A stretch of 64,000 nt of DNA from Moritella sp. (GTDB lineage: Bacteria; Pseudomonadota; Gammaproteobacteria; Enterobacterales; Moritellaceae). Of this stretch, positions 45,890-56,244 are shown piece after piece. Where the stretch lies: positions 1 through 64,000 of the forward strand of contig NZ_JABSQR010000005.1 in the NCBI RefSeq assembly GCF_013215705.1, given 5' to 3'. Within the stretch, counting starts at the first letter, position 1. Each line of letters opens with the position of its first letter. A program made the position numbers and the translations under genes. Below the pieces are notes generated by a model. That model was given only the letters and a program-made list of their open reading frames with translations, did not search any database and was not told the origin of the DNA.

Positions 45890-46162
45890 TCAAGCATTAA
45901 AGGTTATTATTTCAAATGATTGTTTTAGTGCTGTAATTTGTGTTTGTAACTTAGAAATGTGACAGACCACTGATTGCGATAAGTGTTGTTGGTCTTGTCC
46001 TTTTACACTATCTAAGCGCATCACTTTTAATTTGATAATCTGTGTGTCGGTCATGAGATTATCAATATGCTGCATCATTTCTGGGTTGGGATATTTGTCT
46101 TTGAGTGATTCTAGCTGATTGGTAAAGTCTAGAAATGCACGTTCAATCTCGAAAAGGGTCAT
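45890..46162 (-). CDS. Small helical protein of unknown function
   Basis: The product has 90 residues from the ATG at 46162 (MTLFEIERAFLDFTNQLESL), chosen because AGGAG lies five bases upstream; the longer frame to 46279 runs into a repeat end and lacks a ribosome site. It is predicted almost entirely helical, with one cysteine (VVCHISKLQTQITALKQSFE), no signal peptide and no membrane segment. Not recognised. It is upstream of ctaC on the same strand, 185 bp from the ctaC start, so a transcriptional link is possible but not shown. Confidence 0.6.
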   Translation of the reverse strand: MTLFEIERAFLDFTNQLESLKDKYPNPEMMQHIDNLMTDTQIIKLKVMRLDSVKGQDQQHLSQSVVCHISKLQTQITALKQSFEIITFNA

Positions 46163-46275
46163 AGCAGCTCCTAAAACAAGTTTAATGGAATAAATCTGGC
46201 TAACACTAAATTTATTATAGTGTAAATTCTCATTATAACCGCGTAGACGGACGCTGCGCCCTGCACCCTGATTTT

Positions 46276-46299
46276 GCATCTTGAAGTAGTTTGGGTATA
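46276..46299. repeat. Solo copy of the MITE-like terminal repeat
   Basis: Matches the right end of the element at 41372-41395 at 23 of 24 bases, and the similarity extends several bases further inward (CTGATTTTGCATC against CTGATTGTGCATC). No partner end was found nearby, so this is a remnant or a solo end. Confidence 0.75.
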
Positions 46300-46532
46300 C
46301 TTGGACTCTACATTAGATTGGGTAAGTAAGCTGGATTAGTGATCTCATGTGGGATGGTGAGTAATTAACCAAAGTTAAGATATAAACTGTAAATTTGTTG
46401 TTTTTTATCTTATTTACTCATAAATATCATTTTTGTTCTTGAATTTTAACTTTTCATCCATACATTATAAGCAAATATAATATTAAAGTGCTATTTAGAG
46501 TGGCAATGCTCGATTTTTTTCTTGTTGCTAGC

Positions 46533-46566
46533 TATAATGTCGCGTCATAAATTTCCAGTTGGAAAT
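46533..46566 (+). promoter_or_regulatory. Probable tig promoter -10 and adjacent inverted repeat
   Basis: A perfect TATAAT (46533-46538) lies 55 bp before the tig ATG; a good -35 is not clear. ATTTCCA-GT-TGGAAAT (46551-46566) is a perfect 7-bp inverted repeat in the leader. The rest of the 430-bp gap (46163-46592) is AT-rich and holds only the solo repeat end. Confidence 0.45.
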
Positions 46567-46592
46567 GTTATAAATTAATTAGAGGTATCTAA

Positions 46593-47903
46593 ATGCAAGT
46601 TTCTGTAGAAACGACCCAAGGCCTAGAGCGCCGCTTAACTATCACAGTTCCAGCTGCAACAGTTAGCAAAGAAATCGAAAACCGTTTACGTGGTTTAGCA
46701 AAAACGCAACGTATCGATGGTTTCCGTCCAGGTAAAGTGCCAGCTAAAGTAATCAAAAAGCGTTTTGGCGCTGCTGTAGCGGAAGAAGTTGCTGGCGAAA
46801 TCATGCAACGTAACTTCTACGAAGCAATTGTAGCTGAAAAATTAAACCTAGCTGGCGCACCAACGCTTGAGCCTGCAAAAGTTAAAGAAGGCGAAGACTT
46901 CTCTTTCACTGCAACGCTTGAAGTTTACCCAGAATTTGAAGTTGCTGGTGTTGAAGCAATCGAAATCGAAAAATCAGTATCTTCAGTAACAGACGCTGAT
47001 GTTGATGGCATGATCGAAACTTTACGTAAGCAACACGCTGAGTGGGTTACTGCTGATCGCGCTGCTGAAGCTAACGACCAAGTTAAAGTTAACTTCAACG
47101 GTAGCATCGATGGTGAAGAATTCGAAGGCGGCAAAGCTGAAGACTTCACACTAGCGATGGGCCAAGGTCGTATGATCCCTGGTTTCGAAGAAGGCATTGT
47201 AGGTAAATCTGCAGGCGAAGAGTTTACTGTTGAAGTAACTTTCCCTGAAGAATACCATGCCGAAAACCTTAAAGGTAAAACGGCAAGTTTCGCTATCACG
47301 CTAAACGCTGTTGAAACGCAAGAATTACCAGAAATTAATGCTGAATTTGTAGGTAAATTCGGTGTTGAAGACGGTACGCTTGAGTCTCTAAAAGCTGAAA
47401 TTAGCAAAAACATGAGCCGTGAACTTGAGCAAGCTATCAAAGCTGACACAAAAACTAAAGTGCTTGACGCGCTAGTTGAATCAAATGACATCGACGTTCC
47501 TGCTGCACTAGTTAAGCAAGAAATCGTTACATTACGTGAACAAGCTATGCAACGTTTTGGCCAAATGGCACCACAAAACGCGCCAGAACTTCCTGATGAA
47601 CTATTCACGGAACAAGCTAGCCGTCGTGTTAAAATCGGTCTAGTACTTGGTGAATTCATCAAAGCAAATGAAATCACTGCAGATGACGCACGTGTTCAAG
47701 ACATGATCGCATCTATGGCTTCTGCATACGAAGATCCAGCTGAAGTAATCGCACACTACAAAGATAACGAGCAAGCACTAGCAAACGTTCGTAACGTAGC
47801 TGTTGAAGACCAAGCTATTGATTTAGTATTAGAAAAAGCAAATGTTACAGAAAAAGAAGTTGCGTTTGAAGAACTAATGAATAAAGCGACTCAAAACGCA
47901 TAA
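46593..47903 (+). CDS. tig: Trigger factor (ribosome-associated chaperone)
   Basis: Binds near the ribosome exit tunnel and helps nascent chains fold; also a peptidyl-prolyl isomerase. The 436-residue product has three domains: the N-terminal ribosome-binding domain with [20 protein letters not shown] (about 37-56), the FKBP-type isomerase domain (about 150-245, [20 protein letters not shown]), and the C-terminal helical chaperone domain. Codon use looks strongly biased, as expected of an abundant protein. First gene of the tig-clpP-clpX-lon-hupB-ppiD series, the usual gammaproteobacterial order. Confidence 0.97.
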   Translation: MQVSVETTQGLERRLTITVPAATVSKEIENRLRGLAKTQRIDGFRPGKVPAKVIKKRFGAAVAEEVAGEIMQRNFYEAIVAEKLNLAGAPTLEPAKVKEGEDFSFTATLEVYPEFEVAGVEAIEIEKSVSSVTDADVDGMIETLRKQHAEWVTADRAAEANDQVKVNFNGSIDGEEFEGGKAEDFTLAMGQGRMIPGFEEGIVGKSAGEEFTVEVTFPEEYHAENLKGKTASFAITLNAVETQELPEINAEFVGKFGVEDGTLESLKAEISKNMSRELEQAIKADTKTKVLDALVESNDIDVPAALVKQEIVTLREQAMQRFGQMAPQNAPELPDELFTEQASRRVKIGLVLGEFIKANEITADDARVQDMIASMASAYEDPAEVIAHYKDNEQALANVRNVAVEDQAIDLVLEKANVTEKEVAFEELMNKATQNA

Positions 47904-47998
47904 TTGTTGATTAGATTGAACAAAATACGTAATTAAGCGCTATAATGGCTCGAGTGGGGGGTATTTCACTTGGGCCATTTTTATTTAGGGATGATAAT

Positions 47999-48622
47999 AT
48001 GTCACAATTCTTTAATAATATCACAGAGTCGCCGTCAAACACGTTAGTACCTATGGTTGTTGAACAAACAGCTAAAGGCGAACGTTCTTATGACATTTAT
48101 TCTCGACTCTTAAAAGACCGTGTAATCTTTTTGACTGGCCAGGTTGAAGACCATATGGCTAATCTTGTGGTTGCACAGTTACTTTTCTTAGAATCAGAAA
48201 ACCCAGATAAAGATATTTTCCTTTATATCAATTCACCAGGTGGTTCTGTTAGTGCTGGCATGTCAATTTATGACACCATGCAGTTTATCAAGCCTAATGT
48301 GTCTACTATTTGTATGGGCATGGCCGCGAGCATGGGAGCATTCCTTCTTGCTGGTGGCGAAAAAGGTAAGCGTCACGCACTGCCTAATGCTAAGATTATG
48401 ATCCACCAACCTTTAGGTGGTTATCAAGGTCAAGCATCTGATATTGAAATTCACGCGAATGAAATTATTAAAACTAAGCGTAAATTAAATGAAATATTAG
48501 CTGAGCACACTGGTCAAGAGTATGACCGTCTTGCTAGAGACACCGATCGTGATAATTTTATGACGTCAGCTGAAGCGATGGATTACGGTCTTATCGATAC
48601 AGTAATAACAAAACGTGATTAA
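47999..48622 (+). CDS. clpP: ATP-dependent Clp protease proteolytic subunit ClpP
   Basis: Serine protease that forms a 14-subunit chamber and works with ClpX or ClpA. The product has 207 residues from the ATG at 47999 ([20 protein letters not shown]). The frame extends to 47945, but AGGGA lies 7 bases before the chosen ATG and the length matches the family. The catalytic serine (Ser111) is in [14 protein letters not shown] and the histidine (His136) in [14 protein letters not shown]; the aspartate lies in [19 protein letters not shown]. The N-terminal dozen residues are probably a propeptide. It precedes clpX by 80 bp. Confidence 0.97.
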   Translation: MSQFFNNITESPSNTLVPMVVEQTAKGERSYDIYSRLLKDRVIFLTGQVEDHMANLVVAQLLFLESENPDKDIFLYINSPGGSVSAGMSIYDTMQFIKPNVSTICMGMAASMGAFLLAGGEKGKRHALPNAKIMIHQPLGGYQGQASDIEIHANEIIKTKRKLNEILAEHTGQEYDRLARDTDRDNFMTSAEAMDYGLIDTVITKRD

Positions 48623-48702
48623 GTAATTTTTGACAGGACGATTGTCTTTTAGCCATAATAAGATTAAGCACTGGGCTTTCACCTGTAATATGAGGTTATC
48701 GA

Positions 48703-49977
48703 ATGACAGAAACAAAAAATGGGGATAACGGTAAATTACTTTATTGTTCTTTTTGTGGCAAAAGCCAACATGAAGTACGTAAGTTAATTGCTGGCCCATC
48801 TGTCTACATTTGTGATGAATGTGTTGATCTTTGTAACGATATTATTCGTGAAGAGATTAAAGAAATTACACCAAAACGTGAAGGTGATGCATTACCGACT
48901 CCGCATCAAATTCGTGGCAAGCTTGATGATTACGTCATTGGTCAAGACCATGCTAAGAAAGTGTTAGCTGTTGCGGTATACAATCACTACAAGCGTTTAC
49001 GCAATAGTGATACATCAAATGGTGTAGAATTAGGTAAGAGTAATATCCTGCTAATTGGTCCAACGGGTAGTGGTAAAACATTATTAGCTGAAACACTAGC
49101 ACGTATTCTTGATGTACCTTTTACTATGGCAGATGCAACAACATTAACTGAAGCGGGTTATGTTGGTGAAGATGTTGAAAATATTATTCAGAAATTATTG
49201 CAAAAATGCGATTATGATGTAGAAAAAGCCCAACGTGGTATTGTCTATATTGATGAAATTGATAAAATTTCGCGTAAATCTGATAATCCATCTATTACTC
49301 GAGACGTATCGGGTGAAGGTGTTCAACAAGCATTATTAAAACTGATTGAAGGAACGATTGCTTCAGTACCGCCTCAAGGTGGTCGTAAGCATCCTCAACA
49401 AGAGTTTTTACAAGTAGACACATCTAAGATCTTATTTATCTGTGGTGGTGCATTTTCTGGCTTGGACAAAGTGATTGAAATGCGTACTAACACTAACAGT
49501 GGTATTGGTTTTACAGCGGAAGTTAAAGGTGAAGCTGAAAAAGCCACTTTATCTGAAGTCTTCGCTAAAGTTGAGCCTCAAGATTTGGTTAAATTCGGTC
49601 TTATCCCTGAGTTTATCGGTCGTTTACCTGTGACAGCGACATTAACAGAACTTGATGAAACTGCATTAATTCAGATCTTAACAGAACCGAAAAATGCACT
49701 GACTAAACAGTATTCAGCACTATTCGATTTAGAAGGTGTTGACTTAGAGTTCCGTGAAGATGCACTTACTGCAATTGCAAAAAAAGCGATGTCTCGAAAT
49801 ACCGGCGCACGTGGTTTACGTTCAATTGTAGAAGCCATCTTACTGGATACTATGTATGATCTACCTTCAGTTGATAATGTGAGTAAAGTTGTGATTGATG
49901 AATCGGTAATTAATGCTGAATCAACACCAATTTTGATTTATGAAAATACTGAGAACAAGGCTGTATCAGCAGACTAG
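48703..49977 (+). CDS. clpX: Clp protease ATP-binding subunit ClpX
   Basis: AAA+ unfoldase that feeds substrates such as SsrA-tagged proteins into ClpP. The 424-residue product has an N-terminal zinc-binding domain ([18 protein letters not shown] and ICDECVDLC, four cysteines). It has Walker A GPTGSGKT, Walker [11 protein letters not shown], the ClpP-docking IGF loop (SGIGFTAEV), and the sensor II/C-terminal domain ([20 protein letters not shown]). It is followed by a strong terminator that separates it from lon. Confidence 0.97.
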   Translation: MTETKNGDNGKLLYCSFCGKSQHEVRKLIAGPSVYICDECVDLCNDIIREEIKEITPKREGDALPTPHQIRGKLDDYVIGQDHAKKVLAVAVYNHYKRLRNSDTSNGVELGKSNILLIGPTGSGKTLLAETLARILDVPFTMADATTLTEAGYVGEDVENIIQKLLQKCDYDVEKAQRGIVYIDEIDKISRKSDNPSITRDVSGEGVQQALLKLIEGTIASVPPQGGRKHPQQEFLQVDTSKILFICGGAFSGLDKVIEMRTNTNSGIGFTAEVKGEAEKATLSEVFAKVEPQDLVKFGLIPEFIGRLPVTATLTELDETALIQILTEPKNALTKQYSALFDLEGVDLEFREDALTAIAKKAMSRNTGARGLRSIVEAILLDTMYDLPSVDNVSKVVIDESVINAESTPILIYENTENKAVSAD

Positions 49978-50002
49978 TGTTAGATTTTTAAACATTTAAT
50001 AG

Positions 50003-50030
50003 TAAAAAGGGGCGCAATGCCCCTTTTTTT
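50003..50030 (+). terminator. clpX terminator
   Basis: A5-GGGGC, loop GCAAT, GCCCC-T7, starting 26 bp after the clpX stop. A textbook intrinsic terminator. Confidence 0.9.
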
Positions 50031-50131
50031 ATATTATTTTTGATATTTTAAGCACTTAGCATTGATTGTTGAGTAATAATCCCTATATATTCAATATTAG
50101 CCCTTAGTCCAGTTTTATAAGTGAGGACAAG

Positions 50132-52483
50132 ATGAGTTTTGAGCGTACGGAACGTGTAGATATACCTGTATTGCCATTGCGTGATGTTGTGGTTTATCCC
50201 CACATGGTAATCCCTTTGTTTATTGGCCGAGAAAAGTCAATTCGTTGTCTTGAAGCCGCAATGGATACAGATAAACAAATATTTTTAGTTGCACAAAAAG
50301 ATGCAGCTCAAGATGATCCCCAAGTTGACGATCTACATAGCGTGGGTACAGTCGCTAATATTTTACAAATGTTGAAATTGCCTGATGGCACGGTCAAAGT
50401 ATTGGTCGAAGGCACACAAAGAGCAAAATTAAATAGCTTGAGTGATAGCAATGATTATTTTCAAGCAGAGATTGAATATATTATTTCTGAATCAGTATCT
50501 GATGAAGAAGAAGATGTACTCATTCGATCGGCAATTGGCCAGTTTGAAGGTTATATAAAACTAAATAAAAAGATCCCAGCTGAAGTTTTAACCTCAGTAG
50601 CGGCGATCGACGAAGCTGCGCGTCTTGCAGATACAATGGCTGCCCATATGCCATTAAAATTAGAAGACAAGCAAGTGGTGTTAGAACTGAGTAACGTTGC
50701 AGAACGTCTTGAGTTCCTAATGGCACAAATGGAATCTGAAATCGACCTCTTACACGTAGAAAAGAAAATTCGTACACGTGTTAAAAAACAGATGGAAAAA
50801 AGCCAGCGCGAATACTATTTGAATGAGCAAATGAAAGCGATTCAAAAAGAGCTTGGCGAGTCTGAAGATGGTGTTGATGAATTTGAACAATTGGCTGAAA
50901 AGATTGAGCAAGCACACATGCCTGCTGAACCGAAAAATAAGACCATCGCTGAGTTAAATAAATTAAAAATGATGTCACCTATGTCTGCAGAAGCCACTGT
51001 AGTGCGTAGTTATATCGATTGGATGATTTCAGTTCCTTGGAAGAAACGTTCAAAAGTTAAAAAAGACATTGCGAAGGCTCTAGAAGTACTGGATGCAGAC
51101 CATTATGGTTTGGATAAAGTAAAAGAACGTATTCTAGAATATCTAGCGGTGCAAAGCCGAGTGAATAAACTTAAAGGTCCAATCCTTTGTCTTGTTGGTC
51201 CTCCTGGTGTGGGTAAAACCTCGTTAGGTCAGTCTATTGCGAAAGCAACAGGACGTAAATATGTGCGTATGGCACTGGGTGGCGTACGTGATGAAGCGGA
51301 AATTCGTGGACATCGCCGTACTTATATTGGCTCTATGCCAGGTAAAATCATCCAGAAAATGGCGAAAGTTGAAGTGCGTAATCCACTCTTCTTGTTAGAT
51401 GAAATCGACAAGATGGCGTCGGATATGCGTGGTGATCCGGCATCGGCATTATTGGAAGTTTTAGATCCAGAACAAAATACAACGTTTAATGATCACTATC
51501 TAGAGGTTGATTACGATCTGTCTGATGTGATGTTTGTTGCGACATCTAATTCGATGAACATTCCAGGTCCACTACTCGACCGTATGGAAGTGATCCGTTT
51601 ATCGGGTTATACCGAAGATGAAAAACTCAATATTGCTAAACGGCATTTACTGGACAAGCAAATTGAGCGTAATGGTTTAAAACAAAAAGAAATTAGCATT
51701 GACGATAGCGCGATAATGGGCATTATCCGTTATTACACTCGCGAAGCGGGCGTGCGTTCACTTGAGCGTGAAATTTCAAAACTATGCCGTAAAGCAGTGA
51801 AGCAAATATTGCTGAACAAATCACTTAAGTCAGTGACGATCAATCAAGATAATTTATCTGAATATTTAGGTGTACAAGTCTTTGATTTTGGTAAAGCTGA
51901 AGGTGAAAGTCGTGTCGGTCAAGTAACAGGTCTGGCGTGGACAGAAGTTGGTGGTGAGTTATTGACTATCGAAACTACATCTGTTCCAGGTAAAGGCAAG
52001 CTGAACTACACCGGATCATTAGGTGAAGTGATGCAAGAATCTATTCAAGCGGCGATGACGGTTGTTCGCTCTCGAGCGGATAAGTTACGTATCAATGGCG
52101 ACTTTTATGAAAAACGTGACATTCATGTGCATGTGCCTGAAGGGGCGACACCAAAAGATGGTCCAAGTGCGGGTATTGCTATGTGCACAGCGCTGGTGTC
52201 TAGCTTAACGGGTAATCCTGTCCGTGCCAACGTTGCAATGACCGGTGAGATCACGTTAAGAGGTGAAGTATTACCCATTGGCGGCTTGAAAGAGAAACTA
52301 CTCGCTGCACATCGTGGTGGGATTAAGTGTGTCTTGATTCCAAAAGACAATGAACGTGATTTAGAAGAGATCCCTGCCAATGTAATTGGTGATCTTGAGA
52401 TTCATCCTGTTCGTTGGATTGAGGAAGTACTAGAGCTTGCGCTAGAGAATAGTCCCGCTGGTTTTGAAGTAGTAACAAAATAG
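50132..52483 (+). CDS. lon: ATP-dependent protease Lon
   Basis: Degrades misfolded and some regulatory proteins. The 783-residue product matches enteric Lon in length and layout. The N-terminal substrate domain begins [21 protein letters not shown] coiled-coil region follows (about 185-260, [20 protein letters not shown]). The AAA+ module has Walker A GPPGVGKT (about residue 356) and [20 protein letters not shown]. The protease domain has the Ser-Lys dyad, with the serine in [20 protein letters not shown] and the lysine in [18 protein letters not shown]. It lies between the clpX terminator and hupB. Confidence 0.97.
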   Translation: MSFERTERVDIPVLPLRDVVVYPHMVIPLFIGREKSIRCLEAAMDTDKQIFLVAQKDAAQDDPQVDDLHSVGTVANILQMLKLPDGTVKVLVEGTQRAKLNSLSDSNDYFQAEIEYIISESVSDEEEDVLIRSAIGQFEGYIKLNKKIPAEVLTSVAAIDEAARLADTMAAHMPLKLEDKQVVLELSNVAERLEFLMAQMESEIDLLHVEKKIRTRVKKQMEKSQREYYLNEQMKAIQKELGESEDGVDEFEQLAEKIEQAHMPAEPKNKTIAELNKLKMMSPMSAEATVVRSYIDWMISVPWKKRSKVKKDIAKALEVLDADHYGLDKVKERILEYLAVQSRVNKLKGPILCLVGPPGVGKTSLGQSIAKATGRKYVRMALGGVRDEAEIRGHRRTYIGSMPGKIIQKMAKVEVRNPLFLLDEIDKMASDMRGDPASALLEVLDPEQNTTFNDHYLEVDYDLSDVMFVATSNSMNIPGPLLDRMEVIRLSGYTEDEKLNIAKRHLLDKQIERNGLKQKEISIDDSAIMGIIRYYTREAGVRSLEREISKLCRKAVKQILLNKSLKSVTINQDNLSEYLGVQVFDFGKAEGESRVGQVTGLAWTEVGGELLTIETTSVPGKGKLNYTGSLGEVMQESIQAAMTVVRSRADKLRINGDFYEKRDIHVHVPEGATPKDGPSAGIAMCTALVSSLTGNPVRANVAMTGEITLRGEVLPIGGLKEKLLAAHRGGIKCVLIPKDNERDLEEIPANVIGDLEIHPVRWIEEVLELALENSPAGFEVVTK

Positions 52484-52612
52484 TGTGATTGCTTTAGATT
52501 AGAGTGTCTACCCAGACTTGAATAGTCACTCTAATCTTGTTATAAACGCAATTGAAGTTAGTCCTGTTTATGTTCGATTATTTATATAAATAACCAAGAT
52601 TAGGGGAAGAAA

Positions 52613-52888
52613 GTGAATAAAGCTCAACTGATAGATTGTGTTGCCGCTAAAGCTGATATTTCTAAAGCCGCTGCTGGCCGTGCTATTGATGCAATGATTG
52701 AATCTATAACAGAAACACTCGTAACAGAAGAGTCTGTTACGTTAGTGGGTTTTGGTACTTTTAGTGTACGAGATCGTGCGGCACGTACTGGCCGTAATCC
52801 ACAAACCGGCGCAGAAATCCAAATAGCAGCATCTAAGCTTCCAGCATTTAAAGCCGGAAAATTATTAAAAGATGCATTGAAGTCTTAA
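52613..52888 (+). CDS. hupB: DNA-binding protein HU-beta
   Basis: Small nucleoid protein that bends DNA and binds as a dimer. The 91-residue product starts at a GTG at 52613 behind GGGGAAGAAA ([20 protein letters not shown]). It has the family signature [20 protein letters not shown] and the DNA-contacting arm [20 protein letters not shown]. It lies in the conserved lon-hupB-ppiD order and has its own terminator. Confidence 0.96.
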   Translation: MNKAQLIDCVAAKADISKAAAGRAIDAMIESITETLVTEESVTLVGFGTFSVRDRAARTGRNPQTGAEIQIAASKLPAFKAGKLLKDALKS

Positions 52889-52916
52889 GCTATTGGTTTT
52901 AATTTTTGAGTAAGGG

Positions 52917-52937
52917 CGCACCATGAGGTGCGTTTTT
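52917..52937 (+). terminator. hupB terminator
   Basis: CGCACC-ATGA-GGTGCG and five T, starting 28 bp after the hupB stop and ending 39 bp before the ppiD ATG. Confidence 0.85.
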
Positions 52938-52975
52938 ATTGTTATTTACTGTATTGCAGTTTAGAGAATACAATT

Positions 52976-54886
52976 ATGTTAGAAAAGTTTCGCGAAGGTT
53001 CACAAGGACCGGGTGCTAAGATTATTTTAGGCGCAGTGATCGTTACGTTTGCCCTTGCTGGTGTAAGTAGTTATCTAGGTGGTGGTGGTTATCAATCCGC
53101 TGCGACAGTGAATGGCGTCGATATTTCAAGACAAGCACTTGAAAATCAAGTTAGAACTGATCGTTCTCGCTTAGAGGCTCAACAAGGTGAATCATTTGCC
53201 GTGCGTTGGGAACAACCAGAATTTCAAAATCAAGTACGTCAACAGTCATTAAATACGTTAATTTCGCAAAATTTATTACAGAAAATGACAAATGATTTAG
53301 CGTTAAGCATTGGTGATGAGAAGATCCGCGGTTATATTTTTGCAATGCAAGAATTTCAAACGGATGGTGTTTTTAATGATGAGCGTTACATCAGTTTGTT
53401 ACGCCAAAATAGCATGACACCAGCACAATTTGTTGAACGTCTACGCGTTGATTTTGCCCAACAACAATTGACGGATGCATTAGTAAACTCTGAATTTAGT
53501 TTACCAAATGAAGTGAAGCAATTGGCGGCATTACAAAATCAACAACGTGAACTAAGCCAACTTATCGTCCCAGCAAATAAATTTGCAGCTGATATTGTGG
53601 TAACGGATGCTGAAGTTAATAGCTACTATGAAGACAGCAAAGCTTTCTTTCAAACGCCGCAACAAGCGTCTGTGGACTATATCTTAGTTGATATGAAGAA
53701 CATCAGTGCAGGTATTGAATTAGACGCGGATGCGGCTGAACATTACTATAACGAACACTTATCATCTTATGCTCAAGAAGATAAGCGTAAAGTGGCGCAT
53801 ATCCTTGTTGCATTCAATGATGATGAATCTGCTGCACAAGAAAAAGCACAAGGCTTATTGGCACAAATTCAATCCGGCGCAGATTTTGCTGAATTAGCGA
53901 AATCATCATCTGATGATACGTTTAGCGGCGAAAATGGCGGTGAACTGGATTGGTTAGAAAAAGATATTATGGATCCGGCATTCGAAGCGGCTGCATTCGC
54001 ACTGAACAATAACGGTGACGTAACGACTGAACTAGTACGCAGTGATTTTGGTTTCCATATTATTAAACTATTAGCGGTTGAACCGGGTAAAGTACAAGCA
54101 TTTGCAGACGTTAAAACCACAATTGAAACACGTTTGAAGAATGAACAAGCCGTTTTCCATTTTGATGAGTTAGCTGAAACATTAGCAGAGCAAGCATTTG
54201 AAGTACCTGATTCACTGGATGTTGCATCGGAAGAAACAGGTTTAACAATTGTGTCTACAGAGCTATTTTATGCGAATGCGATCCCTGCACCCTTGAATGA
54301 TCCAAGAGTTGCGGCCATATTGTTCGATCAAGACTTTATTGCCGAAGCGCTAAACTCTGAAATCATTAACATATCTGATGAGCAAAGTATTGTGGTTCGT
54401 ATTAATGAATACAAACCACAAACGACGAAAGCATTAGCAGAGGTTAATGATGAAATCGTTGCACGCTTAACAGCAACCAAAGCAGAGCAAAAAGCGTTAA
54501 GCTTCATGACCTCTGTATCAGCGAAAATTAATGCGGGTGAAAGTGTTGTTGCTGAACTAGCAAGTGTTGATGCAAGCTTTACTGCACCAGAATGGTTAAG
54601 TCGCTTTGATTATTCAAAAGCAGACTTTAAAGTATTGAGAAAGTTATTCTCAATGCCAAAGCCGGCGACAGAGCAAGCAAGTATCACAACTGAAACATCA
54701 CTTAACGGCGATGTGACATTGCTTAAATTCTCGTCTGTTCGTGATGCTAAAATCACTGCTGAAGAAGCGGCTCGTTTAGCGGATACACTAAAAAATATTA
54801 ATGCTCAAGCAGACTATGATATGTTGATACAAACGCTGATCAAAGCTGCTGATGTCTCTTACCCTGTAGTAGACGCCGCAGAGTAA
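52976..54886 (+). CDS. ppiD: Periplasmic chaperone/parvulin-like isomerase PpiD
   Basis: Inner-membrane-anchored chaperone that meets proteins leaving the SecYEG channel. The product has 636 residues from the ATG at 52976 (MLEKFREGSQGPGAKIILGA), the standard PpiD start; the frame extends to 52928 through the hupB terminator. One transmembrane segment (IILGAVIVTFALAGVSSYLG) is followed by the SurA-like N-terminal domain with INQ-type helices (NTLISQNLLQKMTNDLALSI). The parvulin domain (about 260-360) includes RKVAHILVAFNDDESAAQEK and FGFHIIKLLAVEPGK. A C-terminal chaperone domain completes it. Confidence 0.95.
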   Translation: MLEKFREGSQGPGAKIILGAVIVTFALAGVSSYLGGGGYQSAATVNGVDISRQALENQVRTDRSRLEAQQGESFAVRWEQPEFQNQVRQQSLNTLISQNLLQKMTNDLALSIGDEKIRGYIFAMQEFQTDGVFNDERYISLLRQNSMTPAQFVERLRVDFAQQQLTDALVNSEFSLPNEVKQLAALQNQQRELSQLIVPANKFAADIVVTDAEVNSYYEDSKAFFQTPQQASVDYILVDMKNISAGIELDADAAEHYYNEHLSSYAQEDKRKVAHILVAFNDDESAAQEKAQGLLAQIQSGADFAELAKSSSDDTFSGENGGELDWLEKDIMDPAFEAAAFALNNNGDVTTELVRSDFGFHIIKLLAVEPGKVQAFADVKTTIETRLKNEQAVFHFDELAETLAEQAFEVPDSLDVASEETGLTIVSTELFYANAIPAPLNDPRVAAILFDQDFIAEALNSEIINISDEQSIVVRINEYKPQTTKALAEVNDEIVARLTATKAEQKALSFMTSVSAKINAGESVVAELASVDASFTAPEWLSRFDYSKADFKVLRKLFSMPKPATEQASITTETSLNGDVTLLKFSSVRDAKITAEEAARLADTLKNINAQADYDMLIQTLIKAADVSYPVVDAAE

Positions 54887-54945
54887 ACATAACTAGCGTG
54901 ATTTATTTAGTTCCTTCCAGAGCATTCACTAAGTAATTTGAAAGG

Positions 54946-54981
54946 GTCTCGATGTGATTTTATATTGCATCGAGACTTTTT
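54946..54981 (+). terminator. ppiD terminator
   Basis: GTCTCGATG, a 13-base loop, then CATCGAGAC and five T: a perfect 9-bp stem about 60 bp after the ppiD stop. Confidence 0.82.
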
Positions 54982-55000
54982 GTTATTAGAAGTGGTGGTT

Positions 55001-55375
55001 ATGATCAAATACATTCTTATCTTTATTATGATTATTACCCTCTCGCTTGCTGGAGGGTGGTCTTTGTTACCAACAGAGAACCCGATCTTAGGTGAATGGG
55101 TCTCGACCGATGAAATATACGCCAAGCCCGAACGATTAGTTTTTACCGAATTCGGTATGTTTAAAGCTGGTAGTCATGTGCCCGCTGATTTTGACATTTC
55201 CCGTAAAAAAGTGACTGTGACGACGAATACGGCAACGACTGAATATTTAATGGTGAGCGAAAATATGATGAAGCAGCGTGTGCCACGTCAAAAATGGCGT
55301 TTTTTCTTACGCGTAGATGCTGTGGAAAACATAAAAGCGGCGCTAGATAAGAGTGAGGTTAGTCGCTACAAGTAA
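55001..55375 (+). CDS. Small anchored/secreted protein, possibly DUF2850 family
   Basis: The product has 124 residues from the ATG at 55001 (MIKYILIFIMIITLSLAGGW), behind GTGGTGG; the frame extends to 54938 through the ppiD terminator and that part is unlikely to be translated. It has a strongly hydrophobic N-terminal segment (signal anchor), then a compact domain with NPILGEWVSTDEIYAKPERL. This resembles the G-W opening and short beta-rich domain of DUF2850 proteins of Vibrio relatives; the family match is tentative. No function can be given. Convergent with sapF. Confidence 0.7.
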   Translation: MIKYILIFIMIITLSLAGGWSLLPTENPILGEWVSTDEIYAKPERLVFTEFGMFKAGSHVPADFDISRKKVTVTTNTATTEYLMVSENMMKQRVPRQKWRFFLRVDAVENIKAALDKSEVSRYK

Positions 55376-55419
55376 AATTAATAACGATTAGCGGTGAGCA
55401 TGATTTAGCGTAATAACAA

Positions 55420-56244
55420 TCATCGACGGTGTTTTTTCATCGCATATTGATTCGATAATATTTGTCCGCACAATGCCGCTGTTGGTTGAGAAAATAGCTG
55501 TTCGGTACGACCTTGCTCGATACATTCCCCTTGATGCATAACAATCAGTTTATCACTTATATGCTTTACTAAGCCCATATTATGGGTAACAACGATATAG
55601 GAGATACCAATTGTTTTTTGTAGATCTAACATCAAGTTAATCATCTGTGAGCGCAATGAAATATCCAGTGTTGATAGTGTATCATCAGCAATAATAATTT
55701 TTGGATTTAAAATAAGGGCTCTGGCCAGTGCAATGCGTTGTTTTTGTCCACTTGATAACATCGGGGGATAGAAGGTCGCATATTCAGGTAACAAGCCAAC
55801 CAAACGTAATGTTTCGGTGATCTTCTCTGCCCGTTTGGTTACGGACATATCGGTATTTAATTGCAATGGTGCATCCAAAATTTGGCCTACACTCGTACGG
55901 GGATTGAGTGACGTTTCAGGATCTTGAAACACCATTCTGATCGAACGACAACGTAAATCAGTATTACTGTCATCGAGTTTACAGCCATCAATATACATAT
56001 TACCCGTTGTCGGTTTTATAACACCGGCAAGTAATCGTGCCAGAGTTGACTTACCCGAACCTGTTTCACCAATGATCGCGAGTGTTTCTGATCGATTTAA
56101 ACTAAATGAAATATCATGGACCGCAACGACTTCTTGGCGTTTAAAAAATCCAGTTGGATTGATAAAAGTCTTGCCCAATTTTTCTACACGAAATAAAGGC
56201 TGCACGCGCGTTGTCGCAGCGATGTCGATTATTTTTTCTGACAT
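55420..56244 (-). CDS. sapF: Peptide ABC transporter ATP-binding protein SapF
   Basis: Second ATPase of the Sap (sensitivity to antimicrobial peptides) transporter. In the 274-residue product Walker A is GETGSGKST (about residue 57). The Q-loop is in [20 protein letters not shown], the signature [20 protein letters not shown] and Walker [14 protein letters not shown]. The signature has SSGQK in place of the common LSGGQ, and the Walker B glutamate is replaced (IADDTL). The latter is also typical of remembered SapF, so activity may differ from the partner SapD. Its start overlaps the end of sapD by 16 bp. Confidence 0.93.
   Translation of the reverse strand: MSEKIIDIAATTRVQPLFRVEKLGKTFINPTGFFKRQEVVAVHDISFSLNRSETLAIIGETGSGKSTLARLLAGVIKPTTGNMYIDGCKLDDSNTDLRCRSIRMVFQDPETSLNPRTSVGQILDAPLQLNTDMSVTKRAEKITETLRLVGLLPEYATFYPPMLSSGQKQRIALARALILNPKIIIADDTLSTLDISLRSQMINLMLDLQKTIGISYIVVTHNMGLVKHISDKLIVMHQGECIEQGRTEQLFSQPTAALCGQILSNQYAMKKHRR

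Noticed and set aside
50060-50095. Heat-shock (sigma-32) promoter for lon
   Set aside because: A CCCTATAT stretch resembles the -10 element, but no convincing CTTGAAA -35 lies at the right spacing.
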